DNA from: Paratinospora sagittata
Lineage: Eukaryota; Streptophyta; Magnoliopsida; Ranunculales; Menispermaceae
DNA: 64,000 nt
Direction: 5' to 3'
Assembly (NCBI GenBank): GCA_035771175.1
Contig: CM069605.1
Span: forward strand, 18,389,788 to 18,453,787
In this document: positions 1-13,400 of the stretch, piece after piece
How positions within the stretch are numbered: position 1 is the first letter of the stretch
Layout of the letters: each line of letters begins with the position of its first letter
Notes under the pieces: generated by a model
The model's database searches: none
The model's input: the letters and a program-made list of their open reading frames with translations, nothing else
Told to the model about the DNA's origin: nothing
Position numbers and translations under genes: made by a program

Positions 1-851
1 TGTTAGTAGTCGTTCTGTATGTAACAGTAGATCTCGAAGGAGCGGTAGTAGGCAAGAAAGTCAAAATTAATTACTGGCATTGTAAACTTTTCTTTGATAT
101 ATATGAATGAAATTGTTTTGTTTAAAGACTATCTTTGGTGGGCCGACTTACAACCATTCTTTCTTTTGTATCACTAACTTTGGAGTGGTGTGGGACACAA
201 CAAAATTGGAGGATACTAAATAAAATGTGGAAGTAAGAAAACCCATGACCTTGTGTGAAAAGAAACATTTGGAGAAAATTGAATTACTAACATTATCACT
301 AAGTTTACACGGTATGGGACGAGTAAACTTGGAAGATACTATTGGTGAACTTCTATTCAGCTAATGTTTTTAGAGACCGTATTCATACAACTTAACTTGG
401 TTGACACCCTTATTACTAAATTCATGTGGTATGGGACACATGAACTTGGAAAATAATCGAACAGACTAAGAGTAAGAGTTTGAATACATAAGATTACGAT
501 AGAACGTTAGATCAAGATATTTACTGAGGCAAATCTTAGAATTCTTATGACTCGTATGGATTTCCAATGCAATATATATATGTTCACCAAAACCAGAACC
601 AAATCATTTCAAATACTTGCCAAGTTTTGTACTTATTATATAAACATTCTAACCTTGTTTTTTTTATACCATGGCCAAACATACGAGATATATAAGATTC
701 TTTGATTCCTCAACAAAACCCTTACACTATACTTAGAAAAATAGGCGATTTTTTTTGCAGTACTCTCGAAATTGTTGCTGAGCATACTATAATATTATAC
801 TTGACTACAGTTTCTTAATCTTGGTTTTATTTTTTCCTTGCCAGTGAGAAA
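1..851 (+). repeat. Gypsy 5' leader with degenerate ~120-bp repeats
   Basis: No protein is evident before the gag start at 852. Three related blocks occur near 181-219, 302-340 and 420-456. Each has the pattern gtgtgggacac or gtatgggac(a/g), followed by aacttggaaratact-like sequence, at about 120-bp spacing. They look like a degenerate tandem repeat in the untranslated leader. I assign the stretch to the gypsy element only because it runs directly into gag; no LTR end or primer binding site is visible here. Confidence 0.5.
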
Positions 852-3800
852 ATGCAAACCAGGAAGAGAGGAAGGCCACATACTGTTCGTCCAGCAGTGG
901 AGGCACCTCCTGAGATTCAGGAACCGACGCCTCCGACAACAGCATAGGCCACACCCAACACTGCCACTACATCTGGGCAGGCAATACCACCCCCACGCGC
1001 ACCCTTTGCCATGCCTTCGAGCATGGAAACCTTCTTCGCCGGGTTTATTGAAGCAATAAAAGTCACTGTTTAAACGGCCGTTCGTGAGACCGCGACCAGT
1101 CAGGTTGCCACGGTTCAAGCACCTGTACAAATTGGGTCGGAAGCTCAAACCGATCAGATTACTAAATACAAGCGGCTACAACCTCTTACTTTCGCTGGCA
1201 CCATTGAGGCTGATGAGGTGCAAAAGTGGCTGGATGAGTCAAAGAAGGCTCTTGATGCAATGAGAGTCGATGAGACTCGCAAAATTCCACTAGCGACCTA
1301 CCAACTTGTTGGTGCAACAAACACATGGTGGATCACAGTGAAAGAAGACCCAAGGGTCAATATAGCAGATATGACTTGGCAATAGTTTGAGTCAATGTTT
1401 ATTGATGAGTATTTTTCCAGCGCGGTGACAAAGCAGAAGTGCTAGGAATTTGCTAAGTTATACCAGGGCACCATGACCGTCAGAGAATATGCTGGAAAAT
1501 TCAAAGAATTATCAGTCTACTCTCTCTCTACCATCTCAACAGAGCGAGATAAGACTGAGAAATTTTATAATGGTCTTCGCCATGACATTCGACAAGCCTT
1601 GTCGATCTTGGATCTCAAGATTTACAAGGAGGTTGTTGACAAGGCCATGAGCTTTGAACAAGAGACGATCTTACGGGAACAGCGAATGAATAAGGGCAAA
1701 CGGCCTGCAACGTTTTCCCAACAAGGCTTGCAACAGGGCAACAAGAAGAAGCCCTACTACAATCAAAACCCAGCCCTCCCAGCCCCGGTTTCGCAGAATG
1801 AGGCCACAACACCTGCGGCTGAACCTTCTAACCCTCACCATCAGGGTTTTCGAAATCATGGCCGTGGAGGTCGTTATGGAAGAGGTGGCCATAGAAACGG
1901 CAATGGCAGAGGTGGTGGTCAACACCACAATCAGCAAAGCCAGCCGAATAATCAGAATGGCCAGCAAAACAATCAGCAGTACAGGCCGACTTGTTTCAAC
2001 TGCGGCCAAAAGGGCCATGTAAGATATGCATGTCCGCACCTTCAACAACCTATTCCCGTTGTTCCGATCCAACAAGCACCACCTGCTGCTAATGCCCAAC
2101 CCAGACAGAACCAGGGTCAACGGAATCGGGGCCGAGCATTTGCCATCGCTCAACATCCCCTCCCAGACAACAATGTAGTCGAAGGTACCTTTCCTTTGTT
2201 CAATACAATGGTGCATGTTTTGTTTGATTCAGGTGTTACGCATTCTTTTATATCATCAGCATTGGTAAGACATTTAGGCCTGCATCCTGAACCCACAAAC
2301 ATCACACTCTATGTCACGTCACCGTTTGGATCTGGTACTGATGTGAATTTGCAGTGTTCTCGATATGAACTTTGAATGTCATAACAGATAATATATGCAA
2401 ATCTTTTTGTGATGGATATTGACGACTTCGACATCATCCTCGGCATGGACTGGCTCGCACCACTGAATGCAAAGATCGACTGTCTGAAGAAGCAAGTTCA
2501 GTTAACCTTGCCTACAGGAGAGTTTGTCAAGATTCACGGAACAAGGAAATGGATACACAAATCAACAGTTGCACTTCTCAAATCTCAACTTCGAGCGTTA
2601 TCCCTTGGTGACGAAAATGAATCACCAGCACTATACCCTCTCGAAGTACACGATGTTCCAGTTATATCTGAATTCCCAACAGTTTTTCTAAATGACCTTC
2701 CTGGTCTACCTCCGGTTAGGGAATTCGATTTTGAGATCAACCTCATACCTGGGACAGGGCCTATCTCAATTCCACCATACAGAATGTCTAATGTCGAGCT
2801 AGTCGAATTAGACAAACAACTAAAGGAATTAGAGAGTAATGGCTTCATCCGAAAGAGTTCATCACCCTGGGGCACTCCAGTTCTGTTTGTTCGCAAAAAG
2901 GATGGTTCGTTACGCCTTTGCATCGATTATCGCAAGTTGAATAACGTCACCATCAAGAACAGATATCCATTGCCCAGGATCGATAACTTGTTCGACCAAC
3001 TTAGAGAAGCCAAATACTTCTCTAAGATTGATTTACGGTCCGGTTATCACCAACTCCGGATCCGAGAGTCGGACATCACCAAGACGGCGTTCAGAACTCG
3101 GCACGTTCATTACGAGTTCTTAGTTATGCCGGTCGATCTAACAAATGCACCTGCTGCATTCATGGATTTGATGAATCGCATATTCAGGTTATACTTAGAC
3201 CGATTTGTGGTGGTTTTTGTGGACGACATCTTGATATATTCCTCAACCGAGGAAGACCATAAAATACATTTGAAAATAGTCCTCCAGACCTTGAGAAGCC
3301 ACCAACTATATGCAAAGTTGAGTAAGTGCGAATTTTGGGCGAAAAGAGTTCAATTCCTAGGCCATGTGGTTTCAGGCAATGACATTGAGGTAGATCCTTC
3401 TCAGGTTGAAGCCGTTTTACGCTGGAAGCGACCTACCACTGTTACTCAGATTAGGAGTTTTCTTGGTTTGGCTGGCTATTACAGACGCTTCATCAAGGAC
3501 TTCTCAAAGATTGTTGAACCTATGACCAAGCTCACTCGAAAAGACGTGCGATTCATCTGGAATCCCGCCTGTGAAGCATCATTTCAGGAATTGAAGAAAC
3601 GGCTCACGACGACACCTGTACTTATCACTCCAAGAAATGCAATTGGATTTTCATTATACACCAACGCCTCTCTCCAAGGCTTAGGTGCCGTGCTAATGCA
3701 AGAAGGCCAAGTGGTTGCATATGCATCCAGACAACTGAAGATTCATGAGGGTAATTACCCAACACATGACTTGGAACTTGCAGTTGTCGTATTTGCACTG

Positions 3801-5560
3801 AAGTTATGGCGTCATTACCTATACGGTGAACGGTTTGAGGTCTTCTCGGATCACAAGAGTCTTAAGTACATATACACTCAGAGATACCTAAACCTCCGCC
3901 AAAGACGATGGTTGGAATTCTTGAAAGATTATGACTTTCAACTCCAGTACCATCCCGGAAAGGCCAATGTTGTGGCTGATGCCCTGAGTAGAAAATCTTA
4001 TGTTGCTTGCACTCTTAACTACGAAATGGGGAAGTTGGCTACAGAGATGGAGAACTTTAACCTACGGCTGAACGAAGAGGGACCGCGACCACGACTCTCT
4101 CAATTATCAGCCAACTCCGAGCTTGTTCAAAAGATTTCAGCTGCTCAAGCCAATGACCCTATGTTAATGGAGAAACGAGAACTTCTACTCAGTGGACAAG
4201 ACCTTCATCATTGGTCGGTCTCTGGAGACGGAGCCGTTTTCTATAAAAAACGTCTCTGTCTACCGAACGATCCTGAGGTTCGTAAAGAAGTGCTTACTGA
4301 GATGCACTGTTCGAGGTACGCTATGCATCCTGGGGGTGACAAGATGTACATGGATGTCAAGCGTCAATTTTGGTTTTCTGGAATGAAGAAGGCAATTGCA
4401 GACTTCGTTGCTCGATGTCTCGTTTGCCAAAAAGTTAAGGCAGAACGAAGACTTCCCTCTGGACTTCTCCAGCCGTTACCTATTGGAGAATGGAAATGAG
4501 AGAACATCGCAGTGGATTTTGTCACGGCCTTACCTCAAAACAATAAAGGGCAAGATGCTATCTGGGTTATCATTGACAGACTTACAAAGTCTGCACACTT
4601 CTTGCCAATAAAGTTCACGGATAACCCCGCCAAAATTGCAGAACTATATGAAAGAGAGATCGTACGCCTTCATGGCATACTACTCACGATCGTCTCTGAT
4701 CGAGATCCTCGATTCACATCCAACTTTTGGAAAAGCTTCCAGAATAGAATGGGTTCTAAGATCACTATGAGCACAACCTTCCATCCTCAGACTGATGGGC
4801 AGTCAGAGAGGCTTATCCAAATCTTAGAAGACATGTTACGGTGTTGCATTTTGGACTTTAATGACGGATGGGCAAAGTATTTACATTTAGCTGAGTTTGC
4901 ATACAACAACAGCTACCAAACTAGTATCGGCATGGCACCATATGAGGCTCTCTATGGTCGGCCTTGCAGATCTCCGATCTGTTGGTTAGATATGGCAGAT
5001 CAACCGCAGTTAGGCCCTGAACTAGTTCAAGAGACTTCTGAGAAGATCACACTAGTAAAGGAACGACTTCGTGTTGCACAAAGTCGACAGAAGAGCTATG
5101 CTGACAAGCGGAGACAACCTCTAGAATTTGATAAGGGGGACTTTGTTTTTCTAAAAGTCCAGCCCACAAGAGGTGTCAAACGCTTTGGGATCAAAAGAAA
5201 GCTCTCCCCGCGGTATATCGGTCCATTTCAGATCATTGAACGTATTGGCAAACTTGCTTATCGTCTGTCCCTTCCATTCCATGCCTAAAGTTCATGACGT
5301 TTTTCACGTATCTATGCTTCGCAAGTATCGTCCTGATCCTTCGCATATCATCCCTTTAGTCGAGGTTCGGGTTGAGGAAGGAAATACATATCAGGAGAAA
5401 GCGATACAGATTTTAGATAAAAAAAACTCAAGAGCTACAGCGACGTAGCATACCACTTGTGAAAGTGCTCTGGGATCACCACGGCGTAGAGGAAGCAACA
5501 TGGGAACTAGAAGCAACTATTAAACAGAAATATCCTGAATTGTTTTCTAGTACCAACTGA
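852..5560 (+). pseudogene. Broken gypsy gag-pol polyprotein with chromodomain-like C-terminus
   Basis: The start MQTRKRGRPH is at 852. Gag has in-frame stops at 945, ~1070, 1383 and 1443. The zinc knuckle CFNCGQKGHVRYAC lies near 1993-2035. The protease motif is VLFDSGVTHSFIS near 2220. A degraded stretch around 2375-2408 precedes ILGMDWLA. Reverse transcriptase has FVDDILIYS near 3217 with both aspartates kept. RNase H begins [10 protein letters not shown] near 3660, where the usual first catalytic Asp is Asn. The integrase zinc region (C-x2-C) is followed by a stop at 4497 that replaces an expected Trp. The integrase core then continues (VSDRDPRFTSNFW, HPQTDGQSER). Frameshifts lie near 5280 and in an A-run near 5425. 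After the second shift the chromodomain-like tail runs to a stop at 5558-5560. Confidence 0.9.
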
Positions 5561-5730
5561 TGATGCGATACATTGTTCTATTTTCACTTATCAATAAAAT
5601 GATGAAACATTGTTACAACTACTTAGCATCACCAATCCCGTGCCTGAACTCGCAAGAGATGACGCCGGCAGTGAATCTCATGCAGATAACTATCATAACT
5701 ACTTGCATTGATTTCGAGGGAGAAATCCCT

Positions 5731-5745
5731 TTAAGGGGGGTAGAG
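5731..5745 (+). other. Polypurine tract of the gypsy element
   Basis: The run aagggggg followed by tagag ends directly before the TG that opens the 3' LTR. This is the expected position of the plus-strand primer. Confidence 0.75.
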
Positions 5746-7127
5746 TGTAATACCTAGTATTTCAGAAAAAAAAAAATAAAAATAAATAAATACTATTTGG
5801 GCAATGCCAAAACGTTCAGGCGCATGCCCGAACGTTCAGGCGCATGAGCGCAAAAAATCTCTATATAAGGAACCCTCCTCATTCTCATTTCTCACACCAA
5901 AATCACTTTCCTTGTGATTTTCCTTCTCTTTTCACTCATTCTGAGTTTTTAGTTTTTGAGACTCTCTGTCTGAGACTCTCGGTGCGGTGCGACGAAATTC
6001 TGTCCGGAGGAAAGCGCCAGATTTGAAAGAAGTTTTTATCTGAAGGTGGGGAACGAAGCATAGGTTTGCGTGTTTCATAACTTTTATTAAAGTTTACATT
6101 CAATTATTATTATGTCTACTATTCATTTACACTGCATTATGTCATATAATGTTTATACCGCCGCACTTATGCATGTATATTTGGAATTCATGTATTGCAC
6201 TGTTATAATGCCGGATTTGTGGTCAATCTGACTCAACTAGACTCGGTTTTGTCCTCAGTAACTTTAAATAGTGAACGGGAGGCAGCGGGCTGCTCTAGGC
6301 GATTGGTATTTAAGCAGACCTTGTGTCTCACCTCTTAACTGGGGACTGATCTAGTTGGTCTTATTGAAAGCTATCAGCTTATACAAGTAATACTGAATGT
6401 CCTAACCTTGCACGTCGTGATACCGACCCTGATAAGGATCACCAGATGTTGCCAAAGTCAGTCTAAATGTCAAGAAAAGACCAGACCAGTAGACTAGACC
6501 AGTTCATACATTGGCATCATACATATCACCACCTAGGGACGTATATGGTTTATGACTCATAGAATAGTTAGGAGCATTGCTCGCTATTCATTACATTTCT
6601 CTGGAGAGGGACGTACATGAGAACCCGGCTACACCCGGGGACGGACATCAGTACGTGAATCCAAAGCATTGTTTCCTGTATGTGAACTCAGGCGATGTAC
6701 GTTCATCAAACCATTACGAGACGGTGTCATGCATACATACATATTGATTGATTATGATGCTCACATGTGTATTTAAGATATTTGATATTGAAGTATGCTT
6801 TATTAATTGTTATACTCACGAACTATTTACCCACTGAGCGCGTTAAGCTCACTCCATTATTATCAATCTTTCACAGAAAATTAGGGTGGACTGGGTGCAG
6901 GTTATGGGGCCCACATTTTGTACCCTTTGTATGATTCATTGAGGATTTTGGGAGTATGTTCCCTTGACCATTTTATGTACAAAAGTATTCTGAATTAAAT
7001 GAAATCAGATTTGTACTGTGTACTGTATTTCCGCTGCGCACTCTGTTGGTACCATTGTTATTGTTCCAAATGCGCGCCCCGTCCGAGAGTGTACCGCCGG
7101 TTTAGGCGCGTCGGGCGGGGTGTGACA
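5746..7127 (+). repeat. 3' LTR of the gypsy element
   Basis: The LTR is 1,382 bp, opening tgtaatacctag and closing ggggtgtgaca. It lies immediately after the polypurine tract. A direct repeat aacgttcaggcgcatg occurs twice near 5814-5850, just before a TATA-like box (ctatataagg, ~5861), which fits a U3 promoter. The block near 6270 with 'acgggaggcagcggg' and later 'gagaacccgg' recurs in the LTR at 60977-62702, so the two are related. The 3' end sits 343 bp before the next helicase exon. Confidence 0.85.
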
Positions 7128-7470
7128 TTACTTACCAGCCAAAAGGTAACAAAAGGGGGAATTCTTCTTAAGGAATATACAGTTATTGTGTAATATATTT
7201 TTTAATGCACACTTCTTTGAAGCTTTAGTGTTCCATAAAGCAAGAACCAACAACCAAGTTAAGCTAATATATTCATTTTCTGTTTTATCTCAAGCTAATC
7301 TCTAGTTGTTGTGCTTCTTGTTCCAATGTTCTCATTTATTCTTTAATTTCTAAAAGTTACTATTATGTAAATGTTTTGAATTTTATTATATTTGTGGTGA
7401 CAATTTCATTCGCTAAGGCTGTCTTACAAGTTTAAGCATGAGTAGTTGAAGAAACAAGAAATGCTTGCAG
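7128..7470 (+). other. Helicase intron sequence between gypsy LTR and exon
   Basis: AT-rich DNA with no exon that I can recognise. It ends in a splice acceptor (ttgcag) at 7470. It is the 3' flank of the gypsy insertion. Confidence 0.6.
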
Positions 7471-10400
7471 GCCTATCCAACGAAGGTGCCTGGGATCCAG
7501 CAATCAAGAACAAATGCACAAGCAAATAATTGCACAGTGACAACCACTTGGTTTGGCTTCTTCCGTATTTGGCGAGGAAGCAAGGAAATTTTTGACTCTG
7601 TGGAACTGTCACTTCCTAAGTACTCGTATGAATCACATGTATGTGCCAATGCCTTACTGATGTCTAAATCAGTCAATTTAAATAAATTTCTCGTAGAATT
7701 CATGTTTTCTTGTTTCCAAGCATCATTTTATCTTTAGAATTTGTAATATCTGCACAGGCTGTTTGGGTTCGGGTTCCTCAACCAATAAAAATAGCAGTCG
7801 AGACTCAAAAGATGTCATTTCGTGCAGGCTTGCATGCTGCATCTCATGCACTTCTTCATGTAGTTCCTTTGTAAGTTCTGTAAGAGTTGAAAAACTTTAT
7901 TTGCTACTTCTCATTGGATTTCTGGTGTAAAGACCCATGATAATAAACAAATTCAAATCTAGAAGTCGAACTTATAGTTTTGTCAGGGGCTTTTGACATG
8001 ATTACCCTTCAAAAATAAAAAAATTTCACAAATGCCATCAAAACACAAATATTGACCCCTTTGCCCTACTTTGACTATTCAATGCCCAGTTAGCCGACAC
8101 ACAAGTGCCACAAGGGCAGGGGAGCTGGAGTTCTTAGAAAAAACGCCTTCCTCAGTCATTTTTTTTTATAGGGAAGACGTTTTTTCAAAAGACGCCTTCC
8201 CTTTAAATATATATTTTTTTAAGGCAAGGGAAGGCGCATTTTAGAAAAACGCCTTCCCTGGGCAGTTTTTTTTTAAGGGAAAGGAAGGCGTCTTCTTGGG
8301 CATGGTTTTTTTTAATGGAAGGGAAGGCGTCTTTTCTTCCCTTTAATTTTTTTTTTTTTTAATTTTAATGCAAAAAAGACGCCTTCCATACTAAAATTTT
8401 CTTTTCAATTTTTTTTTGTACTTGTGTCAATCAAGTACTACTTTCAGCGCGTCCTACTATCCTCCCACGATCCCCCGGAGGTGACGGAACCCCATTCCCA
8501 TGCCCGGTGGAATTTTTGGACCCCCATCTCGAATTCAAGTTTAAATGAAAAACATAAGCTTTTACTAAACTATTCGGCCTCACCGAAGCCAAACCACGTG
8601 GTTTTTTTTTACCCGACCACTTTCAGCACGTCCCACTATCCTCCCACGATCCCCCGGAGGTGACGGAACCCCATTCCGATGCCCGGTTGAATTTTTGGAC
8701 CCCCATCCCGAATTCAAGTTTAAATAAAAAACATAAGCTTTTACTAAACTGTTCGGCCTCACCGAAGCCAAACCACGTGGTTTTTTTTTACCTGACCACT
8801 TTCAACGTGTCGCACAATCCCTTGGAGGTGACGGAACCCCATTCCCATGCCCGGTTGAATTTTTGGACTCCCATCCTGAATTCAAGTTTAAATGAAAAAT
8901 CACGTGCTTTTACTAAACTGTTCGGCCTCACCGAAGCCAAACCACGTGGTTTTTTTTTACTCGACCACTTTCAGCGCGTCCCACTATCCTCCCACGATCC
9001 CTCGGAGGTGACGGAACCCCATTCCCATGCCCGGTTGAATTTTTGGACCCCCATCTCGAATTCAAGTTTAAATGAAAAACATAAGCTTTTACTAAACTGT
9101 TCGGCCTCACCGAAGCCAAACCACGTGGTTTTTTTTTACCCGACCACTTTCAACACGTCCCACTATCCTCCCTTGACCCCCTAGAGTCGACGAAATCCCA
9201 TTCCCATGTCCGATTGAATTTTTGGACCCCCATCCCGAATTCAAGTTTAAATGAAAAACATAAGCTTTTACTAAACTGTTCGGCCTCACCGAAGCCAAAC
9301 CACGTGGTTTTTTTTTAACCGACCACTTTCAGCACGTCCCACTATCCTCCCCCGATCCCCCGGAGTCGACGGAATCCCATTCCCATGTCCGGTTGAATTT
9401 TTGGACCCCCATCCCCAACTCAAGTTTAAATGAAAAACATAAGCTTTTACTAAACTGTTCGGCCTCACCGAAGCCAAACCACGTGGTTTTTTTTTAACCG
9501 ACCACTTTCAGCACGTCCCACTATCCTCCCCCGATCCCCTAGAGTCGACGGAATCCCATTCCCATGTCCGATTGAATTTTTGGACCCCCATCCCGAATTC
9601 AAGTTTAAATGAAAAACATAAGCTTTTACTAAACTGTTCGGCCTCACCGAAGCCAAACCACGTGGTTTTTTTTTAACCGACCACTTTCAGCACGTCCCAC
9701 TATCCTCCCCCGATCCCCTAGAGTCGACGGAATCCCATTCCCATGTCCGATTGAATTTTTGGACCCCCATCCCGAATTCAAGTTTAAATGAAAAACATAA
9801 GCTTTTACTAAACTGTTCGGCCTCACCGAAGCCAAACCACGTGGTTTTTTTTTACCCGACCACTTTCAACACGTCCCACTATCCTCCCCCGATCCCCCGG
9901 AGTCGACGAAATCCCATTCCCATGTCCGGTTGAATTTTTGGACCCCCATCCCCAATTGAAGTTTAAATGAAAAACATAAGCTTTTACTAAACTGTTCGGC
10001 CTCACCGAAGCCAAACCACGTGGTTTTTTTTTAACCGACCACTTTCAGCACGTCCCACTATCCTCCCCCGATCCCCTGGAGTCGACGGAATTCCATTCCC
10101 ATGTCCGGTTGAATTTTTGGACCCCCATCCCGAATTCAAGTTTAAATGAAAAAACAAAGCTATCAAAACATATACAAGGTAATTTTGTTTAAAAAAATTT
10201 ATTGAATTGAAGTAGCAAGTATACATACATGTTGAGTACAACATTATCAAAACATATACAGAAACAGTAAAACAAGCTGTCAATCTGTGCCACATATTGG
10301 CCATTTACGTCGTTTATTGCGCCGTAAGTGATCTCTTGTATACTGCTGGAAAGGCACCTGAACAACTCGCTCGACAGATGGTGCTGGATCATCGTCAACG

Positions 10401-13400
10401 GGCATAGCTGATATGTGCTCATTCTCACGATCATCATGCGCCTCAATAGCCGTATCTGCTATAAATGCACGTCCCAGACATTGCCCTCGCTCTCGCCCTC
10501 GCCTTGGCATTCTTTTTCGTCTACCTGTCCAATTTCCTTCTTCACCCAACATTTGATTGTCCTCGAATGAAGTAGCTGTTGGGTCCATATCAACATCTAG
10601 TATTGCATCGCCAAAGGGGGAAGGATCGTGCTGCAATGGTGACGTGTGGACATTCCGGAAGGAGTGATGGGACTCTGATGGTATGCTGACGATTGTCCCT
10701 CTGTTGTGTCCCTCCTAATCATGTAATCAACATGCACTGTTTGTAGCGTAGTCATTGATATCCTCTTAATGTCCGTCAGTACAGTCATATCATTAACCTC
10801 ACTGCGCAAATTAATTTCAGCCACGTTGCGAACCTAAATAAATTAAAAATGTCATACGTTAGCAAAAATAACTACAACTTAGCTTAGTAATAAATGAAAA
10901 CGTGAATTGCATAATGTACTATCTTACCAAGAAATCGATAGTTGCACCACTTTCAGTCATATACCTCCGGGTTATTGATCGAAACCAAATCATGTATGGG
11001 TCATTGTACTCCATATGTGACGAATCATTATTTTCACCAACTGCCAAGTTATCAGCACCACGCTCCCATTCATCAACATAATATCTGTGCTTTTGAATTC
11101 AATCACTGTCACATTGGCTCCTCATATCACACTTGTGAAGGTCAACACTTGTGTCGCATGGCTCCGGAATCATTTGTCTCATGCCAAATTGACGTAACAC
11201 TCGATCTGGCCGATGTAACTCAACTATGGCAAAAAAAATGAGTGGAGAAACAGTGTGCCAAATGTGTCGCCCATGCTTGCAATAATCTGGCAAGGCATCA
11301 ATCAAATCATCGGTGTATGAAGTTCACCTGACTTGTACATGGACCCCTAACGTCAAAACCGAAAAACCATGCCAAAAATTAAGCAATACATGTGTGTAAA
11401 TTGTTTGGAATATTGTACCTCTTCAAAACCTTTAGTGTCCAAGGTCTCTCTATATTTATTCAACACATGCGTTGGGACCTCTTTCTTTATCAAGGCGTGT
11501 CTCCACCTGCAAATAGTAAGGACAAATTAATAAATGTTAACAGTGAATGTTGAAAAGGAAGAGGCGTGTGGAGTTAAGTAAAAAATTACTCATTTACCTA
11601 TATGCCAATGGTGGTGGTGGCAATAGTTGTGCATTTGGACCGGCATGATCCTCGCGTTGAATGTTGCGTCTCCTTGGAGCCAAAAATGGAAATCTATCCC
11701 ATGCCCATAATTGTACTAGGACCAGTGCTCCTGAAACACCTCTTTGTCATAATCAATGGCACGACACATTTGACGATATAACCATGCTAACACTGCACTG
11801 CCCCACGCGTATGTACCAGCCACATCGAAGTCCGCAAGAAGAGGCAGAACACATAGGTGTACAAGATTGTTTGACTGGTCTGACAACAACCCACCTCCAA
11901 TCAGCTGCAAAATATATGCTCGTGCATACTGTTGTATTTGAATTTTTGTTGCTTCTTCGGGTAAGTTTGAAACTCTTTCTCCAAGGGTGACTAGACTCAA
12001 TCGTCCCCCGCGTCTTTCTTTCCCCACTGGCATGAACCCGAGCAACTCAGCGCATGAATCCCCGTATTCAAGGTTGGTCGATCCCGTCATTGGTAGACCA
12101 TCGACCCGCAACCCCAATTGCACCTCGACATCTTGGAGTGTAATAGTCGCCTCTCCGCCTGTAAGGTGAAAGGTATGGGTCTCTTGACGCCAACGCTCAA
12201 TAAAGGCAGTAATCAAGTGCCAGTCCAATTGAATGAATTCAACACGTGCTACCCCATAAAAACCAGCTCGCTACAAGTATGGAATAATACGTGGGTCAAG
12301 TGGAAGTGTGCGATGGACCACGGCCTCCCTGCGTCGGCAATGCAACTCTTGCACTGGCTGCAAAGCCAAAAATATTATATTGTCAATGAAAGATTTAATT
12401 CAAAAGGAATTAAATATCAAAATAAAATGTGAGTACCTCTCCATCCCAGATGGGACCAGATCGATGCATGCAACGACAATACTGATGGATCTAAAGGTCC
12501 TGGATCCATCTAACCTAGATGAACTAACATTACATTTAATTAGCACATATTAGCATCAAACGTAGATGAAGAAATATTAGAAAAAGATAAATGAGACAAT
12601 AAAACACTATATAATCGGAAGGTACAGAACACTACAACTGCATGCGATAATCATTATCAAACAATAGCTCGTACATGACAAAGTCTATCCAAAAGTGTCA
12701 TATTACATAGCAAAAGATACAAGAGACTGAAAAAGTAGAAAACATGAAACATATGTGGGCAAACAATAGCTTATGCAGCCCCATCACGGAGGGTTGGACA
12801 ACTCCGCCTGTTGTGGCCTTCTTGTCCACAATGTCCACATCTAATCTTAGACGAGGGTTCCCTTGTATCCATCTCATTTCTTATGCGCGACGACCTCGGT
12901 CGACCAGATTTGCGAACATGATCAGAATCAGGTATCATCGTATACGAAATAGTACATTGTGGCCAATAAGATTCGTGCGGAATGGGATGAAACTGAGGTT
13001 CATAACACTTGGACTAATGCTCGAGGAGGTACTAATGATCAATGTATTGGTCACAATTGATCGAAGCATAGCGACACGCTGCTTGGACGTGTGAACAAGG
13101 AATCCCATAACATTGCCATTTGCCACAGCTGCAGAAACAATCTTTTAGTCGAACGACCTGCTTGTTTCCCCCTTTGTTCATGCGGGCATCCTGTATACCG
13201 GTAACAAGCTCAAATGTCTCAAGCTGTCGATTGATCAATGTAACAGTGTGGTTCCCTGCCTTAAGCCCCCAATTTCTCATTTTCTCAACCGCATACTTTG
13301 TGAAAACTTCTCCATTACTAATTGCTTCATCTATTTCTTGTCGTCTAACGATGAACCACGCAACACATCTATAAAACGTCAACTGCACCAATGCTGTGAC

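Larger units (their letters stand above)
1..7127 (+). mobile_element. Ty3/gypsy retrotransposon, chromovirus-like (5' truncated by window edge)
   Basis: The element reads on the plus strand: leader, gag, protease, reverse transcriptase, RNase H, integrase, a chromodomain-like tail, a polypurine tract and a 3' LTR ending in CA at 7127. The 5' LTR and primer binding site are not in the window. The domain order and the C-terminal motif LWDHHGVEEATWELE resemble Tekay/Del-type chromoviruses; the clade is an inference from memory of the family. The coding region carries several stops and at least two frameshifts, so the copy is not autonomous. The 3' flank (7128 on) is intron sequence of the helicase gene, so the insertion probably sits in one of its introns. 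The 5-bp sequence after the LTR is ttact; its partner would lie outside the window. Confidence 0.9.

Noticed and set aside
1671..2216. 181-codon minus-strand frame opposite gypsy gag
   Set aside because: It is the antisense of the low-complexity Gln/Asn/Gly-rich gag region and has no recognisable domain.
8580..10014. Series of nearly identical 63-codon frames on the minus strand
   Set aside because: They repeat at the 179-bp period of the tandem array and are a by-product of its sequence.
8442..10154. CRISPR-like repeat-spacer array
   Set aside because: The whole 179-bp unit repeats, with no unique spacers, and the genome is a plant's.
10942..11241. 99-codon plus-strand frame in the MULE
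   Set aside because: It is antisense to the PMD gene's C-terminal half.
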